Below are positions 44,790 to 53,963 of a stretch of DNA of 64,000 nt, one piece after another. Under the pieces are notes generated by a model. That model did not search any database. It was not told the origin of the DNA and saw only the letters and a program-made list of their open reading frames with translations. The stretch is from Flexistipes sinusarabici DSM 4947 (GTDB lineage: Bacteria; Chrysiogenota; Deferribacteres; Deferribacterales; Flexistipitaceae). How positions within the stretch are numbered: the first letter of the stretch is position 1; the number at the start of each line of letters is the position of its first letter. The stretch covers positions 1,426,001-1,490,000 of the forward strand of contig NC_015672.1 in the NCBI RefSeq assembly GCF_000218625.1, written 5' to 3'. The translations under genes were made by a program, and so were the position numbers.

Positions 44790-45584
44790 TTATTTACCGA
44801 AAGTCTTCTCAATCTCTGCAAATTCCCTTTCTGACAGTTCCAAAACCGGCATTAATGCATTACTGTTTAATTCCCTGGGATTTTTAAGCCATTTTTTTAA
44901 TAACTTGGCATTCCATTCTTTCCCATTGATATTTCTGGGATAATATTGAGAAAGCAATCCGCTTAGATTGGGGGCAACGTAGCCACTGCCAACCGGCCCG
45001 CGTAACGGTGAAATCATTTTATGACAATTTCCGCATTTTTCTGAAAAAGTATTGGATTTTTTCGTACCGATATGAACCATCTGTGTAAAATTCTTCTCGA
45101 CATCTCTGTCAGTAAAAGAAAGATATAAAAGGCCGTTGATAATGTAAGTTATTTGCTCTGAAGTGAAATTAAAATCAGGCATGAATTCACTCGGCTCTTT
45201 TATTGTCTTGACGATTTCTTTTACTGCAATATTTTCTATGGAGCTGTCCAAATTTACCGACAAAGTGCTACCTTTCCCGCCTATACTGTGGCACCTTCTG
45301 CAGCCGCTCAACTTAATCAACTCTATCCCTCTTTTTCTATCCGAAAAAACATTTAACAGGAATTTAGCATATTTTCCTTTAATAAGATTTTGATGAGCCA
45401 AGTCTTTTCTCCTGGTTTCAGGTATTCCTCTGTGACATGTAACGCAATCGGCGATATCTGTATAATGGCTGTTATGGCAGTCCACGCAAAAATCGTTATT
45501 TTGAGCATTGCCGTTGGCAGAAATTACTAATAAAAGTATGAACAACAGAAAGACAGAAAGATTTTTCAAATAGTGAGCCGCCAA
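44790..45584 (-). CDS. Periplasmic tetrahaem cytochrome c
   Basis: 264 residues with a signal sequence (LSVFLLFILLLVISANGNAQ) and four CXXCH motifs: CVDCH, CVTCH, CRRCH and CGNCH. The C-terminal part (WLKNPRELNSNALMPVLELS) is like mono/dihaem c domains that supply a Met ligand. Start is TTG 45584, 6 nt after GAGG and overlapping the cytochrome-b-type gene. It likely carries electrons to or from the membrane quinone complex encoded here. Confidence 0.85.
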   Translation of the reverse strand: MAAHYLKNLSVFLLFILLLVISANGNAQNNDFCVDCHNSHYTDIADCVTCHRGIPETRRKDLAHQNLIKGKYAKFLLNVFSDRKRGIELIKLSGCRRCHSIGGKGSTLSVNLDSSIENIAVKEIVKTIKEPSEFMPDFNFTSEQITYIINGLLYLSFTDRDVEKNFTQMVHIGTKKSNTFSEKCGNCHKMISPLRGPVGSGYVAPNLSGLLSQYYPRNINGKEWNAKLLKKWLKNPRELNSNALMPVLELSEREFAEIEKTFGK

Positions 45585-45979
45585 AATTCACCTCTGAAAA
45601 AATATGCAATAACCGTCAGGAAAACAATACCCAAAAAAACCAACAGTGTAAATATATCCAGCAGTCTGTACTCCTTACGAAACCAAACAGCCTTCTCATC
45701 TGTTGAGGGGGCGAGGTAAGGCAAAAACAGATAGACTATAAACAATATTACCGGACCGTAAATGAAATAACTTGAATAACTTACAATTTCCTGAAACCAA
45801 AGTAAAAACCATGCGGCTTTTGAAGGATTAGGAACATTAGAAGAATCTGCTGGAGCTTTTAAAGGTGCATCTATAAAAAGTCCAAGAACAATAACGGCAA
45901 TTATCACCAGCAAAGCTGATACGATAATCATGCGAAAAAAATAAGGGTCACTTTTTATATATTCATTTTTCTTTTTCAT
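45566..45979 (-). CDS. Cytochrome b C-terminal domain / PetD-like membrane subunit
   Basis: 137 residues, three membrane helices. LKAPADSSNVPNPSKAAWFL then LWFQEIVSY matches the subunit-IV/cytochrome-b C-terminal pattern (usually PPHIKPEWYF). It is normally paired with a haem-b-carrying N-terminal half and a Rieske or multihaem partner, as in Cbc-type complexes; none of these is beside it now. It overlaps the tetrahaem cytochrome gene. Confidence 0.75.
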   Translation of the reverse strand: MKKKNEYIKSDPYFFRMIIVSALLVIIAVIVLGLFIDAPLKAPADSSNVPNPSKAAWFLLWFQEIVSYSSYFIYGPVILFIVYLFLPYLAPSTDEKAVWFRKEYRLLDIFTLLVFLGIVFLTVIAYFFRGEFWRLTI

Positions 45980-45997
45980 AAGTAAGGAAGAACTCCC

Positions 45998-46069
45998 TTA
46001 TCCTTTCTGATTTTGTAAAAATGAATAGTACACAAAATCATTAATCAGGAGTTTATCAGTTATAATCAA
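45998..46069 (-). pseudogene. Detached 3' end of the 9-haem cytochrome gene
   Basis: The last 23 codons and stop, reading LIITDKLLINDFVYYSFLQN then QKG, are in frame with the truncated cytochrome at 48057 once the inserted element (46070-48056) and one copy of the 6-bp duplicate are removed. They end 18 bp before the PetD-like start, as expected for an operon. Confidence 0.65.
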
Positions 46070-46209
46070 AAATGTAGTCCTAAACTGACTTAGTTTTTTG
46101 AAGAATGGCGTCAAATCGGGATTTAATTTTTTCCATGCGGGCTGATTTGTAGTACGTGTATATATGCATTTATTGTTGACATTTATGTTTTTGTGGTTTA
46201 TACATAAGT

Positions 46210-46437
46210 ATGTTTTTGAGAAAAGTAGAGTCCAAAAGAAAATCAGGGTATACGCATACAACCGTGCAGCTGGTGGAATCATACAGAAATGAAGAGGGTA
46301 AGAGCAGAACAAGAATTCTTTATCATTTCGGTCCATTGGATAAATTTCTTCAGGCTGATGCTGACAAGCTTGTAGACAGTGTATTGAAGATGAAGGGCGA
46401 GTTTAAGATTGCATTAGGAGTTGCAAGCCACCTTTAA
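46210..46437 (+). pseudogene. IS1634-like transposase, N-terminal fragment
   Basis: 75 codons, MFLRKVESKRKSGYTHTTVQ, LVESYRNEEGKSRTRILYHF and GPLDKF, the typical N-terminus of IS1634-type transposases (normally about 500 residues). It stops at 46437, shortly before the IS1380-like ORF; no C-terminal half was found in the window. Confidence 0.65.
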
Positions 46438-46495
46438 GATGTTGTAGATTAAGGTTTTAAGAAAACAAAAACCACAACCAAAAAGGTGACTTACA

Positions 46496-47814
46496 ATGAG
46501 CAAACTAAACTACAAATTAGAAAGAAGCAATGATAAAATTACCCCATTTGGTGGAATATCTTTGTTAATCCCACTGTTAGATAAGATGGGCATCCGAGAT
46601 TTCCTTGATAAAGAACTTGATCATCCAGGCTCTAACAGAGGCAAACCGCCATCTTCTAAAATAATTCCTGTTATTCTATCGATGATATGCGGTGGCAGGA
46701 GTTTCAGTGATATCGACAAACTTTCTTTTGATAAGGTTTTAAGCTATATCAGCGGTATTGAAGATATCCCGGATAGTTCCAGCATCAGTAGGTATTTTTC
46801 AAAAACAGAAAGCATGTTGGATGAAGTAGCAGTTAATAAAACAATCAGCAAACTGGGCAGTCTCAACTATAAAATAGTGAAAGATGCTTTAAAAAGAGAA
46901 AATTTATTTTCAGTTACTCTGGATCAGGACGCCACTTATGCAAAGGTGTATAAAAGGGATGCCAAGTATTGTTATAAGAATTTAAAGCATACAGTTCTAT
47001 GACGTGTTTTATAGGAGAGAGCGGTTATTGTATAGACGAGGAATTTCGGGAAGGCAATGTAAGTGCCCAGGTTGGCATACTTGAACAGCTTCAGAGAGTC
47101 CATAAATATCTTGAATCTTGTGGTATAGAAGTATCCAATGTTCGTAATGATTCTGCCGGTTACCAATCTAAAGTATTGGATTACTGTTTTGATAACGATT
47201 TAACGTTTTTTATAGGAGGTGACCTTGATAGTTCAGTTCGTAAAGGAATAAATCATATACCATCTGATTCATGGAAAAGATATAGAAATAGGTATGGAGA
47301 TGAAAGCGATAATGAGGAAATAGCAGAGTTTATTCACTGTATGGAAAACACTAAGGAGAGTTTCCGTATAATAGTTGTTCGTAAGAAAATTGAGTCAGAC
47401 AACCCCACAGTTCCGGAGCTTCTTGGTGATAAATATGAATATCGTGTTATTGCAACTAATTCAAAACTGGATGCAGAAAAGGTGGTACATTTTTATAATT
47501 TGCGCGGTGTTTGTGAATACAATATAAAAGAAGCAAAGTATGGTTTTAATTTAAAAAGCTTTCCTTCGGGTAATCTTGCGGGTAACGGCTTATGGTTTAA
47601 GACAGGAATACTGGCATATAATCTGATTATGTACCTCAAACGAATCATAATGGGAGGTGTCTATAAAAATAAAGAGATGGGTAGTATACGTTATCAGGTC
47701 ATATCTATAGCGGGGAAACTTGTGTCCCACGGCGGTAATAAACTGAAGTTGTGCTGCAGTGTGGATATGTTCAAAAAAATGGAACAGTGGAGGACAGAAT
47801 GTTTAACGTTGTGA
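46496..47814 (+). pseudogene. IS1380-like transposase with a frameshift
   Basis: Two overlapping frames (46496-47002 and 46999-47814) together give a transposase of about 438 residues. The first part has KITPFGGISLLIPLLDKMGI and VTLDQDATYAKVY (first catalytic Asp region). The second has YEYRVIATNSKLDAEKVVHF, YNLRGVCEYNIKEAKYGF (catalytic Glu) and LWFKTGILAYNLIMYLKR. The shift lies near 46976-46990, where FKAYSSM is in the other frame. IS1380 elements are not known to use programmed frameshifting, so this is probably inactive. Confidence 0.75.
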
Positions 47815-48038
47815 CCTTTTTTCTTTACTTATGTTAACTTTGTGGACAATTCAGGCAATAGGCAGTATTGCTGTGTCTAAAAACGGTGTAAATGGAGAAA
47901 ATTTATGCTTTAGTAAAGTATGAATGAAGTAATATTTGGAAAATCTTTTCTTGTATTTTAAAAACAACAGGAAAAATATCAAAATCGGAGTTTGTTATTT
48001 TCTAATGCAAAATTAAAGTTTCAAAAAATGCTTGACTT

Positions 48039-48974
48039 TTAACACGGAACATTGCGAATTAAAGAGAAGATGTTGATGAACATTGGTCTGATGGGTGCAT
48101 ATATACCATCCTTATTCAGACCTATATGAGGCCTTCTGTTGTATCTCTTATAACTACTTTTTCTGTAATCTTCACTGGGAGACTTAATCCATTTAAAATA
48201 ATCTTTTCTGGCGTCTCCTTCAAATTTTATCCAGAATGTTCCGTATTCCACAGGTGCCCATGCTGCATGACATGTGGAACAGGCCATTTTTTGCAAATGA
48301 GCATCAATGGAATGTTCAAGCACATCCTTATCAGGATTATGGCAGTCTCTGCACACTTTGCTGGACGGTTTGCCCGAAGCCAGACTTTTCATAGAGTGGC
48401 ATTCTCCACAATCCATACCCTTTTCATAATGAACATCAGGCAGCATCTTTTGATGGTATTTCCCTGCAACCTTAATTCCCCTTTGATACCTTTCGTGGTC
48501 TTCCCTTATGCCAAGCCCGGTGTAATCTGCTCCGATATAATAATCATTATGACACTTCAGGCAAATACCCGTTTTCGGTTCAGTTATTGTATGCGGAGTA
48601 CTGTTTTCCGCATGACAATCCACACAGCTGCTCACATGACATCCTTCACAGTTTTTTCCAAAAAACTCAGGGTCATATTGCTCAAAAATATCCTTCACAT
48701 AACGCTTTTCTTTATATCTTGTATGCATGGGGGATTTTAACATTCCCTTATATTCTTCATGACATTTAACGCATCCTTTGGCATTGATTTTAAAGTCAGC
48801 TGCCAATGCATAATGATCGCCTTCGGGCTCGTGGCATTCGATACAGTTAAGACTTTCGTGACTGACGGAAACAGTAATCTTCTTATGACATTCTTCACAG
48901 TTTTCTTTAGCATTGGCACTAGTTGTTAATATTAACAAGATCCCTGTGAATATCGTCATTAAGTATCTTTTCAT
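48039..48974 (-). pseudogene. 9-haem c-type cytochrome, 3'-truncated by the insertion
   Basis: Signal peptide MKRYLMTIFTGILLILTTSA, then nine CXXCH motifs (CEECH, CIECH, CVKCH, CEGCH, CVDCH, CLKCH, CGECH, CRDCH, CSTCH). Native sequence runs to 48057 (IRPMFINIFSLI); the frame then adds RNVPC from the inserted DNA. The missing tail is 22-23 residues and has no haem site, so the protein might still fold. Start ATG 48974 matches the signal peptide; an earlier ATG at 48992 is possible. Confidence 0.75.
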
Positions 48975-50754
48975 AATCAATTTTTTCTCCATAAATATCA
49001 TCATCCGCCTTTTCATGGCATGTAATACATAAATTGGCCTTGATCATTGATTTTATAACATTCTTGCCCATTAAATCACTCTTTTCACGAACAATTTGAG
49101 AAGATTTCCTTAACCTGCCGTTTTTCATACTGTACAAAGCGGTCAGTGGATTACCGGTCTTATCACACAATATGGAACTTGTAATGTTTTGTTGTTTAGT
49201 CGATACAATAGCTTCACCAAAACCGGCAAAGGTTAGATTCATGTGGCACTCCCGACAGGAAACAGCATTTTTGCCTGTGTTGTGACCGTAAAAAGGTGCA
49301 AACTTAAAATTTTTCCCATTTTTAAAATTAAAAATATAATCATCTTTTGACGTTTTTCCGTTTTCCTCAATAACAGTTAACAGTGTCTGACACCCCGGTG
49401 TAACCGGAGAAATTTTCCCCTTTTGATTTACAGCGAGGGGAAAAGGATAATAAAGCCTGATATCTTCTTTCTCACTGAATTTTCCTTTCGTCACTTTGCC
49501 TTTTATCCAATCCATGGATTTTTCCCTTTTGTCATAGATGGTATGGCAACCGTAACACTGAACCACCATTTTGGAATGACACGTGTAACACTCCAGTCTG
49601 TCATGTCCATAAACCTGATGTTCATCAGTATTCATAATTGTGGGAATTTCCAATAATTTACCGCTTCTTTTTAGCATAAGATAGTATTTACCATCTTTTT
49701 TAAATACATTGCTGAACATATTCCCTTTATCTGTTAAAACCATTTCAGTGCCAAACGCTATTTGCCTTGCATAGTACTTGCTTTCATACAAAGGGGCTGC
49801 ATTTTCTGTAGTTATTCTTTTTGTTTCGGGCAATTTATTCTCATCACCGTGACAGCTTGCACAGCTAATTTCAACCTGATTATACATATTTTCGTAAACA
49901 TAACCGTCACCCATTAATTCCCTTGAAGTATGGCAGTCTATGCACTCCATACCGGCACGCTTATGGATGTCAGCTGCGGTATGCCTTATATTGCGGACAC
50001 CACTCATAATCTCCGGACCAGGATATATCCCGTTAAGTGGAACCAGCGAATTATTGCCGTCATATTTGCCGGCGTATGACAAAGCAATACGTCCGCTTCG
50101 ATTGTGGCACCTGAGACAAACATCATCACCGGGCAATGTATTCATTTCGTGTGATTTGGCATAGAGTTTTTCACCCATTAGCTTTTTGTCATTCCCCAAA
50201 TACTTCCCGCTTTTATCGTGGGAATAATGGCATGCTGCGCAGCCAGCAGAATGATGAGCCCTATAGCCTTTCATTCTGTCAAAACCCACATGACAGGCAG
50301 AGCAGAATTTTCTGTAAAGCTCATCGGCCATTTTTTCACCATTTGCTATAGGTTTAATATCAAATTTTTCTCCTTTTGCGTTATAACTTACGATATCTGT
50401 AGTGGAATAAAGTTTTCGGTTGAAGTCATTCCAGGCCTTTTGAGTATTTTTAATCATACCTGTATTGGTAAACATAACTGTTGTTTTAACACGGTCTAAC
50501 TGGTACTGATGACAATTCCCGCATGTTTTATCCCATACAACAGGATCAGAGGGGTTTCTCCCCCCATACATACCCTTATGTGCCTCATCCTTTTTTTCAG
50601 CGGTATTATCTCCACTATGACATTCAATACAGGCAAACTGATGATTCTCCGAAGGCGCCTCAATACCCTCATGGCATGAAACACATGTGGAAGCTGAAAC
50701 GTGATAGGCAAATACAGCAAAAAACAGAATAAAAAGATATTTTAAAAAGCTCAA
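48919..50754 (-). CDS. Dodecahaem c-type cytochrome
   Basis: 611 residues with a signal peptide (MSFLKYLFILFFAVFAYHVS) and twelve CXXCH motifs, from CVSCH near residue 24 to CITCH near residue 581. Extra histidines (HHSAGCAACH) can give bis-His ligation. It lies upstream of the 9-haem cytochrome, overlapping its start, and of the PetD-like and tetrahaem genes. Together they look like a Cbc-type periplasmic/outer electron conduit linked to the quinone pool. Terminal acceptor unknown. Confidence 0.87.
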   Translation of the reverse strand: MSFLKYLFILFFAVFAYHVSASTCVSCHEGIEAPSENHQFACIECHSGDNTAEKKDEAHKGMYGGRNPSDPVVWDKTCGNCHQYQLDRVKTTVMFTNTGMIKNTQKAWNDFNRKLYSTTDIVSYNAKGEKFDIKPIANGEKMADELYRKFCSACHVGFDRMKGYRAHHSAGCAACHYSHDKSGKYLGNDKKLMGEKLYAKSHEMNTLPGDDVCLRCHNRSGRIALSYAGKYDGNNSLVPLNGIYPGPEIMSGVRNIRHTAADIHKRAGMECIDCHTSRELMGDGYVYENMYNQVEISCASCHGDENKLPETKRITTENAAPLYESKYYARQIAFGTEMVLTDKGNMFSNVFKKDGKYYLMLKRSGKLLEIPTIMNTDEHQVYGHDRLECYTCHSKMVVQCYGCHTIYDKREKSMDWIKGKVTKGKFSEKEDIRLYYPFPLAVNQKGKISPVTPGCQTLLTVIEENGKTSKDDYIFNFKNGKNFKFAPFYGHNTGKNAVSCRECHMNLTFAGFGEAIVSTKQQNITSSILCDKTGNPLTALYSMKNGRLRKSSQIVREKSDLMGKNVIKSMIKANLCITCHEKADDDIYGEKIDYEKILNDDIHRDLVNINN

Positions 50755-50818
50755 TTCAACCCCTCTCTCACCATCTCCCTACCTTACTATTTCACTCTCA
50801 CACAATAAAATAATAGCA

Positions 50819-51270
50819 GAAGAGAAAGTCTGTAAGCCGGGTTCTGTCGGGGATGACCATTTCTCTGGGACGACCGTTACCGGTCGACTCTAGCAGCCTA
50901 CCCGTGAGCCTCGGACGAGCAACCCTCAAACGCTCACCTATTTGGCCTTGCACCGGACGGGGTTTACCATGCGTTACCTGTCACCAGGCAACCGGTGGTC
51001 TCTTACACCACCATTTCACCCTTACCTGAGCACTTAATTGTACAATATTAAGTGCTCGGCGGTATATTTTCTGCGGCACTTTCCCCGCCTCACGGCGGGT
51101 CGGCGTTACCGACCATCCTGCTCTGCGGTGCCCGGACTTTCCTCCCCGCCACTAAATGATGAAAAACGTTTTATAAACTATTTCATAACACCTGGAATAT
51201 TCACTTAATATTTCCAACATCGTGCTCTATACATCATTTAGTGGCGGGGTGGTCATCCGACTTTCTCTTC
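50819..51270 (-). ncRNA. rnpB: RNase P RNA
   Basis: The minus strand contains the conserved GAGGAAAGTCCGGGC block near the 5' end and the 3' block ACAGAACCCGGCTTACA. P1 is AAGAGAAAGTC (51269-51259) pairing with GACTTTCTCTT (50830-50820). P2 is GGATGACCA pairing with TGGTCATCC. P3 is unusually long: an 18-nt arm beginning CCCCGCCACTAAATGATG repeats in inverted form across 51146-51249. Length about 450 nt. Catalytic RNA for tRNA 5'-end maturation. Its 5' end overlaps the upstream glycosylase gene. Confidence 0.93.
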
Positions 51271-51921
51271 CGCTTTGTACTCACAAATATATGCCAAAAA
51301 ACACTCTTTGCAAACCGGTTTTTTTCTGCAGAATGTTTTTGCATGTTTCACAATCAAACCATGATATTCTGCATACAAATACACATCTGCCGGCAGTTCA
51401 TTCTCAAAAATATACTGAAGTTTATCGTAATTATCCTCTGCGGAAATACCAAGGCGGCTCACAATCCTTTTTGTATAAGCATCAATAACAAAAACGGGAT
51501 GATAACCACAATACAGCAAAATGGAATCAGCGGTCTCTTTTCCTATTCCTTTGATATTCAGCAGTTTATCCCTTAACTCAGCAGTGTCCATTCTTTTCAG
51601 CAATTCAAAGTTCCCGTTAAACTCTTCATTTATAAAACGACAAACCCTTATAAGAGTGGAGTATTTCTGATTGTAAAATCCGGCAGGTCTTATCATTTGC
51701 TTCACCAAATCTTCTTTCTCATGAAGAATTTTAGCATAATCCAGCATACAATTGTTTTTGAGATTATTTAATGCCTTTTCAACATTCAGCCAGTTTGTAT
51801 TCTGAGTCAGAACTGCCCCCACAATAATTTCGAAAATGCCCTCGGCAGGCCACCAATTTGTTTTGCCGTAATAATCTTCCAATTTTGTATACAGTTTATA
51901 AATTGTTAATTGCAACTTCAT
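51253..51921 (-). CDS. HhH-GPD DNA glycosylase, endonuclease III-like
   Basis: 222 residues. IVGAVLTQNTNWLNVEKALN, HhH motif LLNIKGIGKETADSILLY, VIDAYTKRIVSRLG with the catalytic Asp, and a C-terminal iron-sulfur motif FCRKKPVCKECFLAYIC. The position of the endonuclease III catalytic Lys (RKTA) reads KETA, so the protein is probably a monofunctional glycosylase. The stop codon lies inside the rnpB 5' end, overlapping by about 17 nt. Confidence 0.85.
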   Translation of the reverse strand: MKLQLTIYKLYTKLEDYYGKTNWWPAEGIFEIIVGAVLTQNTNWLNVEKALNNLKNNCMLDYAKILHEKEDLVKQMIRPAGFYNQKYSTLIRVCRFINEEFNGNFELLKRMDTAELRDKLLNIKGIGKETADSILLYCGYHPVFVIDAYTKRIVSRLGISAEDNYDKLQYIFENELPADVYLYAEYHGLIVKHAKTFCRKKPVCKECFLAYICEYKAEEKVG

Positions 51922-51945
51922 ATTCCCTCATGGTATAAATTTAAT

Positions 51946-52320
51946 ATGGACCTATCACAACTGGAAACCGAAATCAATAAAATGAAAGCCGATACACTCT
52001 CAATGTACGGGAATAAAATTGAGCTGACACGTCAGTATATAAAAAAAGAAAAAAGATTAATCAGGAGAAAAGAAAAAATCCTTTCAAAAGTTGAATCAAA
52101 ACTTCAAAGAAAATTAAAGAGAAAAAAAAAGAAAACTTTAAAAAAACTTCAGGATAAACTTCAAACGGATATCCAAAACCATAAAAACCAATACAAAAAG
52201 CTTCAAAATCTGGAAAATAAATTCATCGATGAATATAAAGAGCAGAGAGAAGCTCTCGGATTATACGACCATTCTTTTGTCGATAAATACTTTGATAAAA
52301 ATAGTCAATCACAGCAGTAG
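51946..52320 (+). CDS. Small coiled-coil protein of unknown function
   Basis: About 124 residues, highly charged, almost entirely coiled coil (KKEKRLIRRKEKILSKVESK, LKRKKKKTLKKLQDKLQTDI). No recognised family. Divergent from the glycosylase gene by 24 bp. The ribosome binding site is weak, and an ATG at 51910 (overlapping the divergent start) is also possible. Confidence 0.5.
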   Translation: MDLSQLETEINKMKADTLSMYGNKIELTRQYIKKEKRLIRRKEKILSKVESKLQRKLKRKKKKTLKKLQDKLQTDIQNHKNQYKKLQNLENKFIDEYKEQREALGLYDHSFVDKYFDKNSQSQQ

Positions 52321-52775
52321 GAACAGCATGCATAATGGGTAAAGACCGTAACGCGTGATGCGTAATAAGAAACGTTTAAAGTTCACCGTTCAATGTTCAA
52401 GATTCACTTTCAGCGTTAAATGCCCAATTAACCAATACACAAATTAACCAATATACCAATACACTGTTCAACAAATTTCTACTTCCCTATTTCACTATCT
52501 CACCAATAAATTGGCGCAGCCCTTAAAAAAATCCTTTTCCCGTGCTATAATTAATTATTCAAGTTTCGCACTTCGTTTTGTCATTGCGAAACCCTGTGGA
52601 AACAGGGTTGTGGCAATCTCAAAACAAGAAAAGCAGAGAGATTGCTTCGTCGTTCTCACTCCCTGCCCTGTTAAATGTCACAGGCAATCAGCGAAGCTGA
52701 TATTTAACAGGGTGAACAAAGACGTGAAAACAGTGTAAGTGCGAAACTTGAGTAATTATTTATAAGGAGGTTAAA
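52321..52775. other. Gene-free region: modular repeat fragment plus MITE
   Basis: From 52379 to about 52505 is a degenerate modular repeat (AATGCCCAATTAACCAATAC, then CACTATCTCACC). From 52560 to 52752 is an inverted-repeat element. The exporter operon begins right after. Confidence 0.7.
52560..52752. mobile_element. 193-bp MITE with 8-bp target-site duplication
   Basis: Terminal inverted repeats CAAGTTTCGCACTT (52560-52573) and AAGTGCGAAACTTG (52737-52750). TAATTATT occurs directly on both sides (52552-52559 and 52753-52760). Internal inverted repeat CCTGTTAAAT/ATTTAACAGG. No ORF. It sits 23 bp before the exporter start and may supply or block its promoter. Confidence 0.8.
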
Positions 52776-53963
52776 TTGGGGAAAAAGGCGTTACTAACCG
52801 TCTTTATTTTAATTTTTATTGTTGTTGTAAGCGCTGTTCTTATCGACTATTACAAACAGCCTCCTGGCAATATTCTTGAAATAAGCGGACGGATTGAGGC
52901 TGATGAGATAGATTTGGGATTCACAATCCCGGGCAAAGTGGAAGAATTTACCAAAGAAGAGGGTGACCTGCTGGAAAAAAACGAGTTAGTTGCACAACTT
53001 AACTCCGAAGGGTTGAAAGCTAAAGTCAAGCGGTACAAAATTGAAATACAAAATGCAAGGAATATTCTTAAAACCAAGAGGGAAAAGTTGACATCATACC
53101 AATTAAATCTCGAAAAACTTATGATACAACGAGATTTACTCACAAAAAATATTGAAACCGGCATAAGGATTGCAGAACAAAACTTAGAAAGTGCAGTAAA
53201 AAAACTGAGTGCAGAGAAAGCTGCTTATGAAAAAATAAAATTCCATCTGGATAAAATAGAAAAAGATTATGAAAGAATTTCAAATCTTTATAAAAAAGGT
53301 GCTGTTTCTAAACAAAAATATGATGAAATTTTCACACTGAAAAGTATCACAAAAAGTGAGTTGGAAGCTCAAAAAGCACTGATATCAATAGCTGAAAGCG
53401 ATATTGAAAAAGCCAAAGAGAATCTTAAGCTTGCACAGTCCAGAAAGGACGAAATCAAGATGTTGAACAAAGAGATAAGCTCAACAGAAAGCAGCATTTC
53501 AGCAGCAAAGGAAGAGATTAAAATTGCGGGAAACAACGTCATCAAAGCAGTACAGGCATTTAAAGAAGTGAATGACAGACTCTCTGATGCCACAATCAAA
53601 TCACCCGATAACCTGATCATTCTGGAAAAATATGTAAATGAAGGGGAGATTGTTGCAGCAGGTCAGCCTGTTCTTTCTTCATACAACCCTGAAAACAAGT
53701 ATTTCAGAGGATACCTCCCCGAACCCGACCTTTCAAAGGTAAAACCTGGAGACACAGCTTATCTGAAAGTAGACGGACTCCCGAATAAAAAATTCCCGGC
53801 CAAACTGATTTATATCAGTGATAAAGCTGAATTTACTCCGAAAGAAGTTCAGACGAAACGAGAGCGCGTCAAACAGGTTTTTTTAATAAAAATGAAAATT
53901 GCGGATGATAAAAATATATTAAAACCGGGTATGCCGGCTGACTGCTTTATCAATATCAAATGA
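52776..53963 (+). CDS. HlyD/YbhG-type membrane fusion protein
   Basis: 395 residues. An N-terminal membrane anchor (LLTVFILIFIVVVSAVLI) is followed by a biotinyl-lipoyl half (IDLGFTIPGKVEEFTKEEGD), a long alpha-helical hairpin (about 80-265), then the second lipoyl half and beta barrel (VNEGEIVAAGQPVLSSY). It links the inner-membrane ABC transporter to an outer-membrane channel. Start is TTG 52776, preceded by AAGGAGG. First gene of a four-gene exporter operon. Confidence 0.85.
   Translation: MGKKALLTVFILIFIVVVSAVLIDYYKQPPGNILEISGRIEADEIDLGFTIPGKVEEFTKEEGDLLEKNELVAQLNSEGLKAKVKRYKIEIQNARNILKTKREKLTSYQLNLEKLMIQRDLLTKNIETGIRIAEQNLESAVKKLSAEKAAYEKIKFHLDKIEKDYERISNLYKKGAVSKQKYDEIFTLKSITKSELEAQKALISIAESDIEKAKENLKLAQSRKDEIKMLNKEISSTESSISAAKEEIKIAGNNVIKAVQAFKEVNDRLSDATIKSPDNLIILEKYVNEGEIVAAGQPVLSSYNPENKYFRGYLPEPDLSKVKPGDTAYLKVDGLPNKKFPAKLIYISDKAEFTPKEVQTKRERVKQVFLIKMKIADDKNILKPGMPADCFINIK

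Larger units (their letters stand above)
46070..48056. mobile_element. Transposase-bearing insertion (1987 bp) disrupting a cytochrome gene
   Basis: Boundaries are inferred from reconstruction of the cytochrome frame. Six-bp near-duplicates AATCAA (46064-46069) and AATTAA (48057-48062) flank it. Inside are an IS1634-like N-terminal fragment and a frameshifted IS1380-like transposase, suggesting a nested or hybrid element. The ends share only AATGT-type similarity, so inverted repeats are not convincingly defined. Confidence 0.6.

Noticed and set aside
45998-46336. A 112-codon minus-strand gene
   Set aside because: Only its last 24 codons look real (cytochrome tail). The rest is antisense to an IS1634-like transposase fragment.
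46976-47005. Programmed frameshift in the IS1380-like transposase
   Set aside because: No convincing slippery site is visible, and this family is normally encoded in one frame; a mutation is simpler.
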